The notes under the pieces: generated by a model
The model's input: the letters and a program-made list of their open reading frames with translations, nothing else
What the model was told of the DNA's origin: nothing
Database searches by the model: none
Program-made: the position numbers and the translations under genes
From: Coemansia sp. RSA 922
Lineage: Eukaryota > Kickxellomycota > Kickxellomycetes > Kickxellales > Kickxellaceae
Direction: 5' to 3'
DNA length: 10,201 nt
Assembly: GCA_027577415.1 (NCBI GenBank)
Contig: JANBQS010000941.1
Location: 1 to 10,201 of the forward strand
Shown here: positions 1 through 7,342 of the stretch, in pieces
How positions within the stretch are numbered: the first letter of the stretch is position 1
Layout: each line of letters starts with the position of its first letter

Positions 1-597
1 CCCTGGCTCTAAACTTTGTTGTTTGTTTTCCTTGTCTGCCTCTCTGCCTTATTTTTTTTAAAATGCAGCTGGGGGTGGACGGGGGAGCTGAGAGGCATTG
101 TCTCTCACCCAGGGTGTGGCTCTTGGGAGCTGCTAGGCTCTCTCAGATCGCTAAAAAATATAACATCTATATATGCAATCCCTATTAACGAAGTTCCTAC
201 ATGTGATCGATCTATTTGGGGAACTCCATTATGTAATTTCATTTACGAGCACAGTTTTTGGCATTGTCTTTTTTCGGAATCTAAGTACGCCAGCACATCT
301 GAGAAAAGTAATACTATTACATATTGCCGACATCCAACTGATCCCTCCCCACTCCTTCAAAATGCTTTGCTTGGTGCCTATTGTTATTGCTGGCAGGCCA
401 TTCATTGCACTGTGTTGCATTGTTCGCCACGACGCATTTACTTGTGCTGGGTGCCAGAGCACCGTCCCCTCAGGACGCACTATACACGCGACAGACTGAG
501 AGCACATCTTTTGCTTCAAATCATCTTACGCGCTCTCTTCTCTGGCAAACTAAAACTATTATCCAAATACTTTTCTGCGTTAATTTCCGAGCTCACT
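1..597. other. Upstream region without a supported gene
   Basis: The plus frame of the RGS gene happens to stay open from base 16 through this stretch, but it contains no ATG before 598. Its translation is rich in Cys, Trp and His with no recognisable domain, unlike the Ser/Thr/Ala/Arg-rich protein that follows. The stretch is pyrimidine-rich near 20-60 (a run of T ending in TTTTAAAATG) and AT-rich around 150-400. It most likely holds the promoter and 5' untranslated region of the RGS gene. A short plus-strand open frame at 173-499 gives a hydrophobic peptide that I do not consider coding. Confidence 0.5.
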
Positions 598-2811
598 ATG
601 CACGATCTAGAAGCCGAGTTTGAGGCCATGATGGCCAATGTAACCGCGCCGCCCCTATCACTGGATGAGTTTCGTCTGTTTGTTGCGTGCGACTCAAAGG
701 CGCGAAATGCACTAGCATTCTGCGAGTGGTACCAGCGATACCGCACGGTCTACTTTGATCGCGCTCCAGTTCCTTCCACGAGGATGACTACGGCTAGCTC
801 GCGTCCGGAAATACCACGCGAGTTTGCGAGAGGCGGTTCAAAGCCCGCAGATAATGAACATGGGTCAACTACGTCCCTCTGCACACCTAGTATAGGTGTA
901 CACGGCCAACGCGCCCAAGCTTTGGACCGACTTTACGCACTGAAATCGCACAGCTTTAGCGCTCTGAGCGAAAGTATAGTAGACAGCGCATTCAACACAG
1001 CGAGCACGGGCGTTAGCAGCGGCGGCTTGAGCGCAAGCCGGCGACCGACAGTGGCACTGCCAGCAGAACAGTCCGTCGACTCAGCACTGTTTACGCACCG
1101 TACATGGCAGCTCAACAAGAGCAGACTCGGATCTTATTGCGTCACAGGAGGTGAAGTTCAAGCAGCGTGTGCGGCGTCTTCCAGCCATGGCAACATTACC
1201 AGGCGCCGCACACTGCCTCTGGCGGCAAGCGATCTGGGACTGGGGTATGAACTGCGGGCGCAAGAGGACAATCGTCAGCACATCCAGTCGCTTCTCATAA
1301 TTGAGTGCTGGGCAAGGTTCTTGGACAACATGGCACTGGAGCACATTGAAATTCCCCAGACGGAGCTGCTATACATAAAAGAGCGCTTGCCTTTAAACAT
1401 AACGCGCATCCCGCGGCCACTCTTATGTCACGGCGATATGCTTGCTTCGGTGGCACTTGCAGCCAGCTACGATAAGCTTTGGAAAGAGCAGCCGTTGACT
1501 CAAACAGCTCAGCTATCGGTTGGCGCTGCTGGCCCACGGCGCCTCACCACGTATCGTTCGCTGCAACTTTGGCCTTACGAGCAACTCAAACGTAGCCTCG
1601 CGTCTCAAATGCGGCAGCACAAAGCCACACTGGCTCGCACTCAGTCGCCGCTTTCGCTTTGCTTTGGCGCAGCCGATGTTGACACAACTAGCAACCACGG
1701 TGGAGCTGACGAGCGCTTGGCAAGCAAACCTGTTCGCAAGCTGCGTCGCATATCAACAATGCCAGCTTCGATGCCTGGTGCTGACATACACAGAGCGACG
1801 GCGCACCTGTCAACAAATATTGCTGCGCAGCAGCTACCTCGCCCTAACCGCGCCCAGCGCCTTATTTCTCTCGGCGAGTTGCAGATGTACCACAACACGC
1901 TAAAGCCTCGCCCGCCCTTTACGACTGCTGTCTCCGGCCGCACTGGTGCGATGCAAGCTTGCGGCTATCAGCCAGTACCCAGGTCACTAGGCAAGCTTGT
2001 TGTTCCAAGCTCTATCCCGCCTGCCTTGTTTGATACTGCCGCAAAACTATCCGCCGATTACCTGCTACAGAACCACTTCGCCGAGTTCCAGCAACAAGCA
2101 CACTTTAACCTTACGCAGCGCGAGCAAAAGCTTGCAGCGGCGTTGTCTGTTGCCCTGTTTCTAGTTGGTGCTGGCACAGCGGCTGCGCTCGTGCTTGCCA
2201 AGGCACCTCTGGCCTGGCGCACCTTTGCAGGGTTGCCTCTTTTCTTGTCAGTCGTCTACGTCTCTGCCGCATGGACTCGGGTTAGCATATCAATGTGGTG
2301 GCAGCGCAAGCGTCCTACATCCTTGATACGCCGTGTCCACATGGGCCATATTGGCGACTGTGAGGCTCCAGACCACGTCGAATACCTGTCCGACGTCAAG
2401 CTTCAATCGATTCGCATGATCACGGGTACATTTGTGCCGCTTTTCCCTCTTGGTTTCATCGGAGCCTTCCACAGCACTGGGGCCTGTTCGCGCAGCTATG
2501 GCCATACGAGGTCTCAAATTCGGCCAGTAAAGGGACTCACGCCTGCACCCATTGGCACCGTCTCTGCTATATCCTTGTGGTCTCAGTCTACCATTCCTGC
2601 GGCCGTCGGCAATGTATTTGGCTTGTTGATCCGAACCATGCTCCGCAAACGTGTTGTTGGTGACCACTGGTTTGTGGATCTAGACAGCAAGATCTACGAG
2701 GTTGCCGAACCTATTGTGCTTTACGGACAGTGCTCTATCGTTGCCCACCAGCTGGCAATAATGGTTGTTATGTGTGCTGCGTTTGCCGCGGTTATATTTT
2801 TATTGCCCTGA
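598..2811 (+). CDS. RAX1-like RGS-domain membrane protein
   Basis: A 737-residue protein. The ATG at 598 is the first in-frame ATG and lies about 16 residues before the conserved block; the stop is TGA at 2809-2811. Residues 17-55 (PPLSLDEFRLFVACDSKARN and on to the WYQRYR segment) look like the first helices of a fungal RGS domain. A Ser/Thr/Arg-rich linker follows to about residue 225. Residues about 226-265 (HIQSLLIIECWARFLDN) resemble the second half of the split RGS fold. Residues about 481-510 form the amphipathic block that precedes membrane segments at about 511-534 and 541-562, with weaker ones at 607-629 and 718-737. The C-terminal block DLDSKIYEVAEPIVLYGQ, then a last hydrophobic helix ending in Leu-Leu-Pro, also fits fungal RAX1/RGS-TM proteins. 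Yeast Rax1 acts in bud-site selection at the plasma membrane; classical RGS proteins speed GTP hydrolysis by G-alpha. At 737 residues it is much longer than yeast Rax1, mainly through linkers. No intron is needed. The family call is fairly sure; GAP activity is not shown. Confidence 0.78.
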   Translation: MHDLEAEFEAMMANVTAPPLSLDEFRLFVACDSKARNALAFCEWYQRYRTVYFDRAPVPSTRMTTASSRPEIPREFARGGSKPADNEHGSTTSLCTPSIGVHGQRAQALDRLYALKSHSFSALSESIVDSAFNTASTGVSSGGLSASRRPTVALPAEQSVDSALFTHRTWQLNKSRLGSYCVTGGEVQAACAASSSHGNITRRRTLPLAASDLGLGYELRAQEDNRQHIQSLLIIECWARFLDNMALEHIEIPQTELLYIKERLPLNITRIPRPLLCHGDMLASVALAASYDKLWKEQPLTQTAQLSVGAAGPRRLTTYRSLQLWPYEQLKRSLASQMRQHKATLARTQSPLSLCFGAADVDTTSNHGGADERLASKPVRKLRRISTMPASMPGADIHRATAHLSTNIAAQQLPRPNRAQRLISLGELQMYHNTLKPRPPFTTAVSGRTGAMQACGYQPVPRSLGKLVVPSSIPPALFDTAAKLSADYLLQNHFAEFQQQAHFNLTQREQKLAAALSVALFLVGAGTAAALVLAKAPLAWRTFAGLPLFLSVVYVSAAWTRVSISMWWQRKRPTSLIRRVHMGHIGDCEAPDHVEYLSDVKLQSIRMITGTFVPLFPLGFIGAFHSTGACSRSYGHTRSQIRPVKGLTPAPIGTVSAISLWSQSTIPAAVGNVFGLLIRTMLRKRVVGDHWFVDLDSKIYEVAEPIVLYGQCSIVAHQLAIMVVMCAAFAAVIFLLP

Positions 2812-3083
2812 ATAGTTGCGGGTATTTAGCACCGCCTCATACAAAAAATAGCAATACATTCATCTGTCAAGAATAAGTGGAACATATATTTTATTTCTCG
2901 CTGAGGAGCATTTCCAGCCGGCGCCGCCTAGCCTTTAAATACTCCTCGGTCATCCCAACGTTTGACTAAAGCCTATTACTAAAAGCACTCTGTTGAGAAC
3001 TATTCCTCTGTGGGATCGGGACTCGTTGCTTGCGCATGCTCTCAAGCGCCTCCCTGCCCAATCTCAACAGATATACGCTGGTA
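2812..3083. other. Convergent 3' ends, with coding-like minus frame
   Basis: The stretch lies between the stop of the RGS gene and the stop of the convergent Myb gene. On the minus strand one frame (same phase at 3298-2966 and at 2953-2891) reads as plausible charged, helix-forming peptide, including MTEEYLKARRRRLEMLLSEK ending at TAA 2893-2891. It is separated from the Myb reading frame by a frame change and a TAG at 2968-2966. It may be a 3' exon of the Myb gene or merely its 3' untranslated region. Confidence 0.35.
2890..2895 (-). terminator. AATAAA poly(A) signal, minus strand
   Basis: The plus strand reads TTTATT, giving AATAAA on the minus strand. It overlaps the TAA that closes the short minus-strand frame at 2953-2891 and lies about 190 bases beyond the stop of the Myb gene, so it could serve that gene's transcript. 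The distance and the overlap with a stop codon make the assignment tentative. Confidence 0.4.
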
Positions 3084-3965
3084 CTATTCATGGTCTGCCA
3101 GCGACGCGAGCAGTGAATAATATTTTGCCATACAGCCAATTCCTGTGCGGTTGAGCTCAACCGCCACTTTATCCCAAACGATGGCCTTGCCAGCAAAAGT
3201 CTTTTTAACAAAGCCAAGCAATCTTTGCTCCTCGGCCTCACTCCATGCTCGCAGTCCTGAATTTTCCGAGCCCTGACGGCTAGTGTTGGTATCTGCATCC
3301 AAGCAAGGTTTTCGCGGCGGCAGTCGTTTTATTGCGCCAGCGGGCAGTGACCCTGCTCTGAGATAGAGTGAAGACACTTCAGTTATGCCATCAAGTGAGC
3401 TAAAAGTATCGCGGTCACTTATCTGTGGAACGCCAAACACCCGACGCTCTTCGTGAGAGAGCGACACGGTTGTTCTGTATGGCCGCCCGCCTTGCAATCT
3501 GCGAAACGTTCGGACAAACAACCCCGGTTTTGTATGTGTAATGGCGCAGCGTGTATCCCCCATGAGACATGCACATGGTAGATACGGGGCTGATGTGTTA
3601 TGAATAGCAGCAGCCCTACAAGCTCCGCCTAAGTGTGTTTGGGCAAATGGTTTGCCAGGGACCCAGCACGCCTTTAAGACGGACGCTCTTTTAGTGCTAG
3701 TGTTTGACTGTGCCCGAATACTTGGCAAGTGTCTTTGTGAACTGCTCGGCACGGTGCTGTATCCAGACAATTCACACGTATACTCTGTAAAAACGGGTGA
3801 ATTGGACTGATCGATGCCCGAGGGCAAGCTCTTCGTTCGCCTAAGTACGTGTGGCTCAGAGCAGCAGGACATGGTGCGCTGATTTGAAGTCAAGTGCCCG
3901 CAGCGCGAAGCGGGTGGTAAGCTCTCGGGCTGCCCGCCGATTTGTCGCAAATTGAGCCTCCACAT
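3084..3965 (-). CDS. Protein with C-terminal Myb/SANT domain
   Basis: A 293-residue protein read from ATG 3965-3963 to TAG 3086-3084. The first 235 residues are Ser/Arg/Pro-rich, contain many Cys and match nothing I recognise. Residues 241-286 form a Myb/SANT repeat: WSEAEEQRLLGFVKKTF, then VWDKVAVELN and CMAKYYSLL. The aromatic spacing W-22-W-18-Y and the acidic first helix are typical of Myb repeats, which bind DNA (Myb type) or histone tails (SANT type). With a single repeat at the extreme C terminus, the target cannot be told. A nuclear role is inferred from the domain. The gene is divergent from the OB-fold gene, with about 100 bp between start codons. The low-complexity N-terminal part may hide a different start (next in-frame ATG at 3875) or introns, and the C terminus may extend into a further exon downstream. 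Confidence 0.6.
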   Translation of the reverse strand: MWRLNLRQIGGQPESLPPASRCGHLTSNQRTMSCCSEPHVLRRTKSLPSGIDQSNSPVFTEYTCELSGYSTVPSSSQRHLPSIRAQSNTSTKRASVLKACWVPGKPFAQTHLGGACRAAAIHNTSAPYLPCACLMGDTRCAITHTKPGLFVRTFRRLQGGRPYRTTVSLSHEERRVFGVPQISDRDTFSSLDGITEVSSLYLRAGSLPAGAIKRLPPRKPCLDADTNTSRQGSENSGLRAWSEAEEQRLLGFVKKTFAGKAIVWDKVAVELNRTGIGCMAKYYSLLASLADHE

Positions 3966-4066
3966 ACAAGAAAATAAATATTTAAAGGGGGGGGGACAGA
4001 GAAAAGCCTCTCTTTCGATCTGTCTTGAAAGTTTCTAGTATTTTTATTGACTTTTTTTCATGCGAA
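3966..4066. promoter_or_regulatory. Putative bidirectional promoter region
   Basis: Only 101 bp separate the divergent start codons of the Myb-domain gene and the OB-fold gene, so both promoters or 5' leaders must lie here or overlap neighbouring coding sequence. The stretch holds an AT-rich core AAATAAATATTTAAA (3972-3986), directly followed by nine consecutive G (3987-3995), and a T-rich tract (4052-4058) just before the OB-fold ATG. Function is inferred from position and composition only. Confidence 0.45.
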
Positions 4067-4906
4067 ATGCCTGCAAAACCTGAACTGCAGTCCCGGACTC
4101 TGGGCTCCAAAGTACACGCACGGCTATTGATCAAGCACGCTCTACAGGCTAACTCGTGTCCTGATAGTGATGACCCAGTCACTGGTCGCGGAACTGCTTC
4201 GCCAGAGCCTCAGCAGCACAATCTCTCCCTCAAGGCTAGTGGCACGGACATCACGCAAACCCTCACTTTCAGTATGGTCAGGGTACTGGGGACAGCAGTA
4301 CATCGACACGTCCTTGTAGTTAATGGACTGACTCGCGAGTTTTTGTTTATCGACGACGGAACAGGTGTTATGCCTGTCGCTTTGTCTCAACTAGATTCTG
4401 GCAGTGGATCTGTTGCTGACGAGGATCACCGAATGATTCACGAGGAGATGTGCCTTCGTCTTTCTCTCTACAGCTGCGCTCACCCAATAACCATCGGCCT
4501 GACAATGGAGGTGTTTGGCTACATTGCACATAGATCATCCAACTCCGCTGCTGACCTGTCTCTGCCTGCTCGGTGGATTGAATGCAACCAGCTCAGCCTG
4601 CGGACCGATCCCATGGCGTACTCCTCTGCAATTATAGAAACTTTGGCTGTCTACAAAAACTACTTCCCCAGATGCAGCCTGCATAGTAGCAACACAAGAT
4701 CGCTAGACCAACCGCCAACTAAGCGTGTAAAATATGTAGATGCCGAGCCAATCTGCATAGGGAACCATCCCCGAACCAGCACGCTAACGGATGCCTTGCC
4801 TGCCCAAGAAACACTACCTGCCGACGACCTGGGCTCCATGTGCAATGTTGACGATATACAGCTTCTAGATGCATTAGAAGACATGGGCGACATTCCTCTT
4901 GAATAG
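4067..4906 (+). CDS. OB-fold protein, RMI2-like (STN1/RPA2 alternative)
   Basis: A 279-residue protein from ATG 4067, the first ATG of the open frame, to TAG 4904-4906. Residues about 66-165 read as an OB fold: a first strand block VRVLGTAVHRHVLVVNG, the motif FIDDGTGVMPVAL (IDDGTG at 95-100) and a later strand MEVFGYIAH. A helix-like LSLRTDPMAYSSAIIETLAVYKNYF segment follows near residues 176-200. The DDGTG motif followed by a terminal helix ending in aromatic residues resembles RMI2, the small OB subunit of the BLM/Sgs1-TOP3-RMI complex that dissolves double Holliday junctions. STN1 of the telomeric CST complex and RPA2 share the same motif. A basic PPTKRVKY stretch at 216-223 looks like a c-Myc-type nuclear localisation signal. 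The tail is acidic (LLDALEDMGDIPLE). OB fold is fairly sure; the exact family is not. Confidence 0.6.
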   Translation: MPAKPELQSRTLGSKVHARLLIKHALQANSCPDSDDPVTGRGTASPEPQQHNLSLKASGTDITQTLTFSMVRVLGTAVHRHVLVVNGLTREFLFIDDGTGVMPVALSQLDSGSGSVADEDHRMIHEEMCLRLSLYSCAHPITIGLTMEVFGYIAHRSSNSAADLSLPARWIECNQLSLRTDPMAYSSAIIETLAVYKNYFPRCSLHSSNTRSLDQPPTKRVKYVDAEPICIGNHPRTSTLTDALPAQETLPADDLGSMCNVDDIQLLDALEDMGDIPLE

Positions 4907-5501
4907 TGAAATCTGGTGTACCAGGTATGAAAACTAATAATAACACTTTCATCCAACAATGATATTATACATTAATTGTCTTTTGCATTGTGGATAATAA
5001 CTTGAAACATCATGCTAAACGTATTCTGTGATAAATGCAACACTATAAATCATCAATCGACTTGCGCAGTTTGCCAAGCAGGCATGACGATTAATATTGC
5101 GCGTTATACTAACTCGGCCTAAAGTATTTTATCTTAGAGCGAGGCTTGCTCAGTAGTAGTCATGCAGTATTGTGGAGCTTGACTAGTCCAGGATCTACTC
5201 TATCCCTTGCCTCGTGGACATGCTGATGCCGCCACATGTTGATAGAATGCGTATAAATATATCCTTCGCACTGAATACACTAGGCAATAATATGCCTAGC
5301 AAGTCTGACATTGACATGTCAGTGCACTAGTTAATATCACAAAAGGACATAGTGCGTGGGGCCAGCCAGAACTTTACAACTCCTTTCACACTTATTTGGC
5401 AACATTTTCTTTGTTCTAGGCTTGCACATCAACATTAATACAACTCCTGCTTGCATGGTGCTGGCAATCAGACCATGGACAAGCTATAACGTGACACTCA
5501 G
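4907..5501. other. AT-rich intergenic region
   Basis: I see no gene, tRNA or repeat array between the OB-fold stop and the first clear acyltransferase codons. The stretch contains oligo(A/T) tracts near 4930-5000 that may serve as the OB-fold gene's 3' end, and a TATA-like motif at 5252-5261. A short open frame from ATG 5292 (MPSKSDIDMS, then Val-His and a stop at 5328-5330) could be a first exon or an upstream ORF. Confidence 0.5.
5252..5261 (+). promoter_or_regulatory. TATA-like element
   Basis: TATAAATATA lies 40 bases before the ATG at 5292 and about 220 bases before the ATG at 5475. It is the best TATA match upstream of the acyltransferase. If used, transcription would start around 5280-5300, which would leave room for a short first exon and an intron of about 180 bases before the body of the gene. 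Confidence 0.4.
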
Positions 5502-6947
5502 TCACAGACGATCGAATTGTGTATCCTGGACACACTGTTGTCGTTTTCAAACATACCCTTTCTCTTTTATTACAGAAATGATACTGACGACTCCAATTTC
5601 ATGCCTCCATAGGTGCTGCGTGACTCGTTTATTACGACTCTACTGGACTTTCCTAATCTGGTCGAGCATCTGGAGATGGATGGCAGTGGTCACGCCAGGA
5701 TTGTCGTGGATAGAGACAACCTAAATCTCCCCGAATACCTCGAGTCCCAAAGCGATGTACATTTCCAAGATCTCCAGACTTCCAAATTTAGCTGGGATGC
5801 CTTGCCTCGCGGGGTTGCCACAACTGGCTCCGTTACTAGGTCAAGTGCAGATGGCACAATTAAACTTGCCAACATACACGTTGTCAGATTACAAGACAAC
5901 AGCGGCCTGGTCTTGTTTATCAATACCACGCATGCTGTATTTGATGGGATTGGATACTGCACATTCGTCAATCGCTGGGCGGAGATTGCGAAGTGGATGC
6001 GCAGCGGAGACACTACACGCGAACTGCCCGTGTTTCAGGGTGGCTTCACACGCAATACCTTGGCTAGACATGTGCCCATAGAACGAAGGGCACTTGATGA
6101 CTCCACTAGAAATATGTTTACTACATCGAGTCTATTAGCCAAGTGGCTGGCATGGATTTCACCCAGAACCCGAGGAGCACTAATCGGCAGTGCTGTTTCT
6201 CTTCCGCACAACAAGGGTCATTTATTCCACATCTCCTCTCCCATGCTTGCATTGCTACATTCGTCTATTAAAGAGTATGTCGACTGCACCGAGCGCATTT
6301 CAGACAATGACATCCTCACTGCTCTTGTAAGCATGCTGGCTGCTCAGAGCGAAGCCGAGCAAATTACTTGGTCTTCCCATTTGGGCATTCTAAATTATTT
6401 AGTCTCATATCTTATTCCTTCAGTCTTTGTCCAAGACAGGGAGTTTGCTACCGAGATTGTCATTGATACACGCCCGCGGCTAGCTGGTCTGAGGACAGCG
6501 AAGTATATGGGAAATGCAGTGTTTGCAGGTTGTCTAACCAACTCACTCGAGAGCATGACTGGTGGTATTAATGCTTGTTCACTGGCTCTGGTGGCTAGAA
6601 GAGTGCGACAACTTGTCCATCACATAGGTGCTCCCTACATTGGACAGTTGTTTGATATGCTAAATAGTGATCCCTCGCGCTTCATGTGCCCATTGGCGCA
6701 AGATATAACTAGAATGCCAGCAGTTGTGTCTAATCAGTCTCGGTTTGAGTTATACAAGGCCGACTTTGGCGGTGGTATTCCTGCTTGGGTAAGCCCAATT
6801 GATATTCAATTTCCTCACTACGTGGCAATTATTCCAGTACACCCATCGATTGGTGGCTACGGGATTCACATAACCATGTCAAGGAAAGCCATGGCGAGTA
6901 TACTTTGCAACAAGTTTTGGATGAACACCGTTGACTTGCTGTACTAA
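5502..6947 (+). CDS. BAHD-like HxxxD acyltransferase, with an in-frame stop
   Basis: Fungal transferase family (BAHD fold, CoA-dependent acyl transfer to a hydroxyl or amine; substrate unknown). The catalytic HxxxD is HAVFDG, with His at 5931-5933 and Asp at 5943-5945. The structural DFGWG motif appears as DFGGG (6762-6776) in YKADFGGGIPAWV. The body from 5613 to TAA 6945-6947 is open for 444 codons. The same frame upstream (5511-5609) gives TIELCILDTLLSFSNIPFLF and on to DSNFMPP, a convincing family N terminus, but TAG at 5610-5612 stands before VLRDSFITTLLDFPNL. With the stop counted as a codon, the span is about 481 codons, a normal family length. The first ATG after the stop is 5676 (423 residues), which would lose the N-terminal strands. 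The true start is unresolved: ATG 5475 is followed by TAA at 5487, while an exon from 5292 spliced (donor 5322, GTGCAC) to CAG at 5501 or 5507 would be in frame. It may be a recent pseudogene or a read-through gene. Confidence 0.75.
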
Positions 6948-6993
6948 AATGTAGAAAATTTTTCCTTATTGTTTGGGCAAGATTTGCTGTGTA

Positions 6994-7013
6994 AATAAAG
7001 TAATTTTAATAAA
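6994..7013 (+). terminator. Two AATAAA poly(A) signals
   Basis: AATAAA occurs at 6994-6999 and again at 7008-7013, 47 and 61 bases after the acyltransferase stop codon. That is a good distance for 3' end formation of that transcript, and suggests the gene is or recently was transcribed as a normal unit. Confidence 0.55.
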
Positions 7014-7342
7014 TGTCGAACTGTGGTATCGTGAATGCATCCACAATCTTAGTTTAGCGAAACTGGTATAACTATTTTAAGGCAATGCAACAAGGCTTGA
7101 ATCAACTTGAATAACACCAATAATATTTTAACGTAGTGTACAATTATAAACATGCAACTTTTGACAAGACAAATATTAATATTTACTATATAAATAGGTG
7201 TATTGATAATGCAAAGAACACATCCTATTTAGGTTGTCTAAACCCTTATATTTATTTTGATGCTGCTTTGGTGTTGTTAATAACTCTTCTTGAGAACACC
7301 ACTCGGAATTATGAGGGACGTAAGTGGTATTATAAGCAGGTG
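7014..7342. other. AT-rich spacer, no gene seen
   Basis: Very AT-rich, with a plus-strand open frame at 7136-7420 that has no ATG start at its beginning and an Asn/Tyr/Ile-rich translation typical of non-coding AT-rich DNA. Because the adjacent LINE fragment reads on the minus strand and its frame stops at 7343, part of this stretch may be the LINE 3' untranslated tail. I could not find a poly(A) tail or target duplication that marks its end. Confidence 0.45.

Noticed and set aside
173..499. Plus-strand small hydrophobic ORF
   Set aside because: No domain, no coding signature and AT-driven composition; more likely part of the 5' region.
16..597. N-terminal 194-residue extension of the RGS gene frame
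   Set aside because: It begins at TTG, has no ATG before 598, and its Cys/Trp-rich translation differs sharply from the protein that follows.
933..1943. Several minus-strand ORFs opposite the RGS gene
   Set aside because: They are shadows of a long GC-rich coding frame, Cys/Arg-rich and without domains.
5487..5612. Reassignment of TAA/TAG to glutamine
   Set aside because: Other genes in the window end normally at TAG, TAA and TGA, and long frames contain no internal TAA/TAG, so a changed code is not supported.
5487..5612. Repeat-induced point mutation as the cause of the stops
   Set aside because: A C-to-T change in CpA would fit, but only one certain stop is seen, the rest of the gene shows no such pattern, and the process is known mainly from Pezizomycotina.
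5356..5724. Plus-strand ORF over the acyltransferase 5' end
   Set aside because: It starts with GTG and lies in another frame than the conserved acyltransferase residues, which explain the sequence better.
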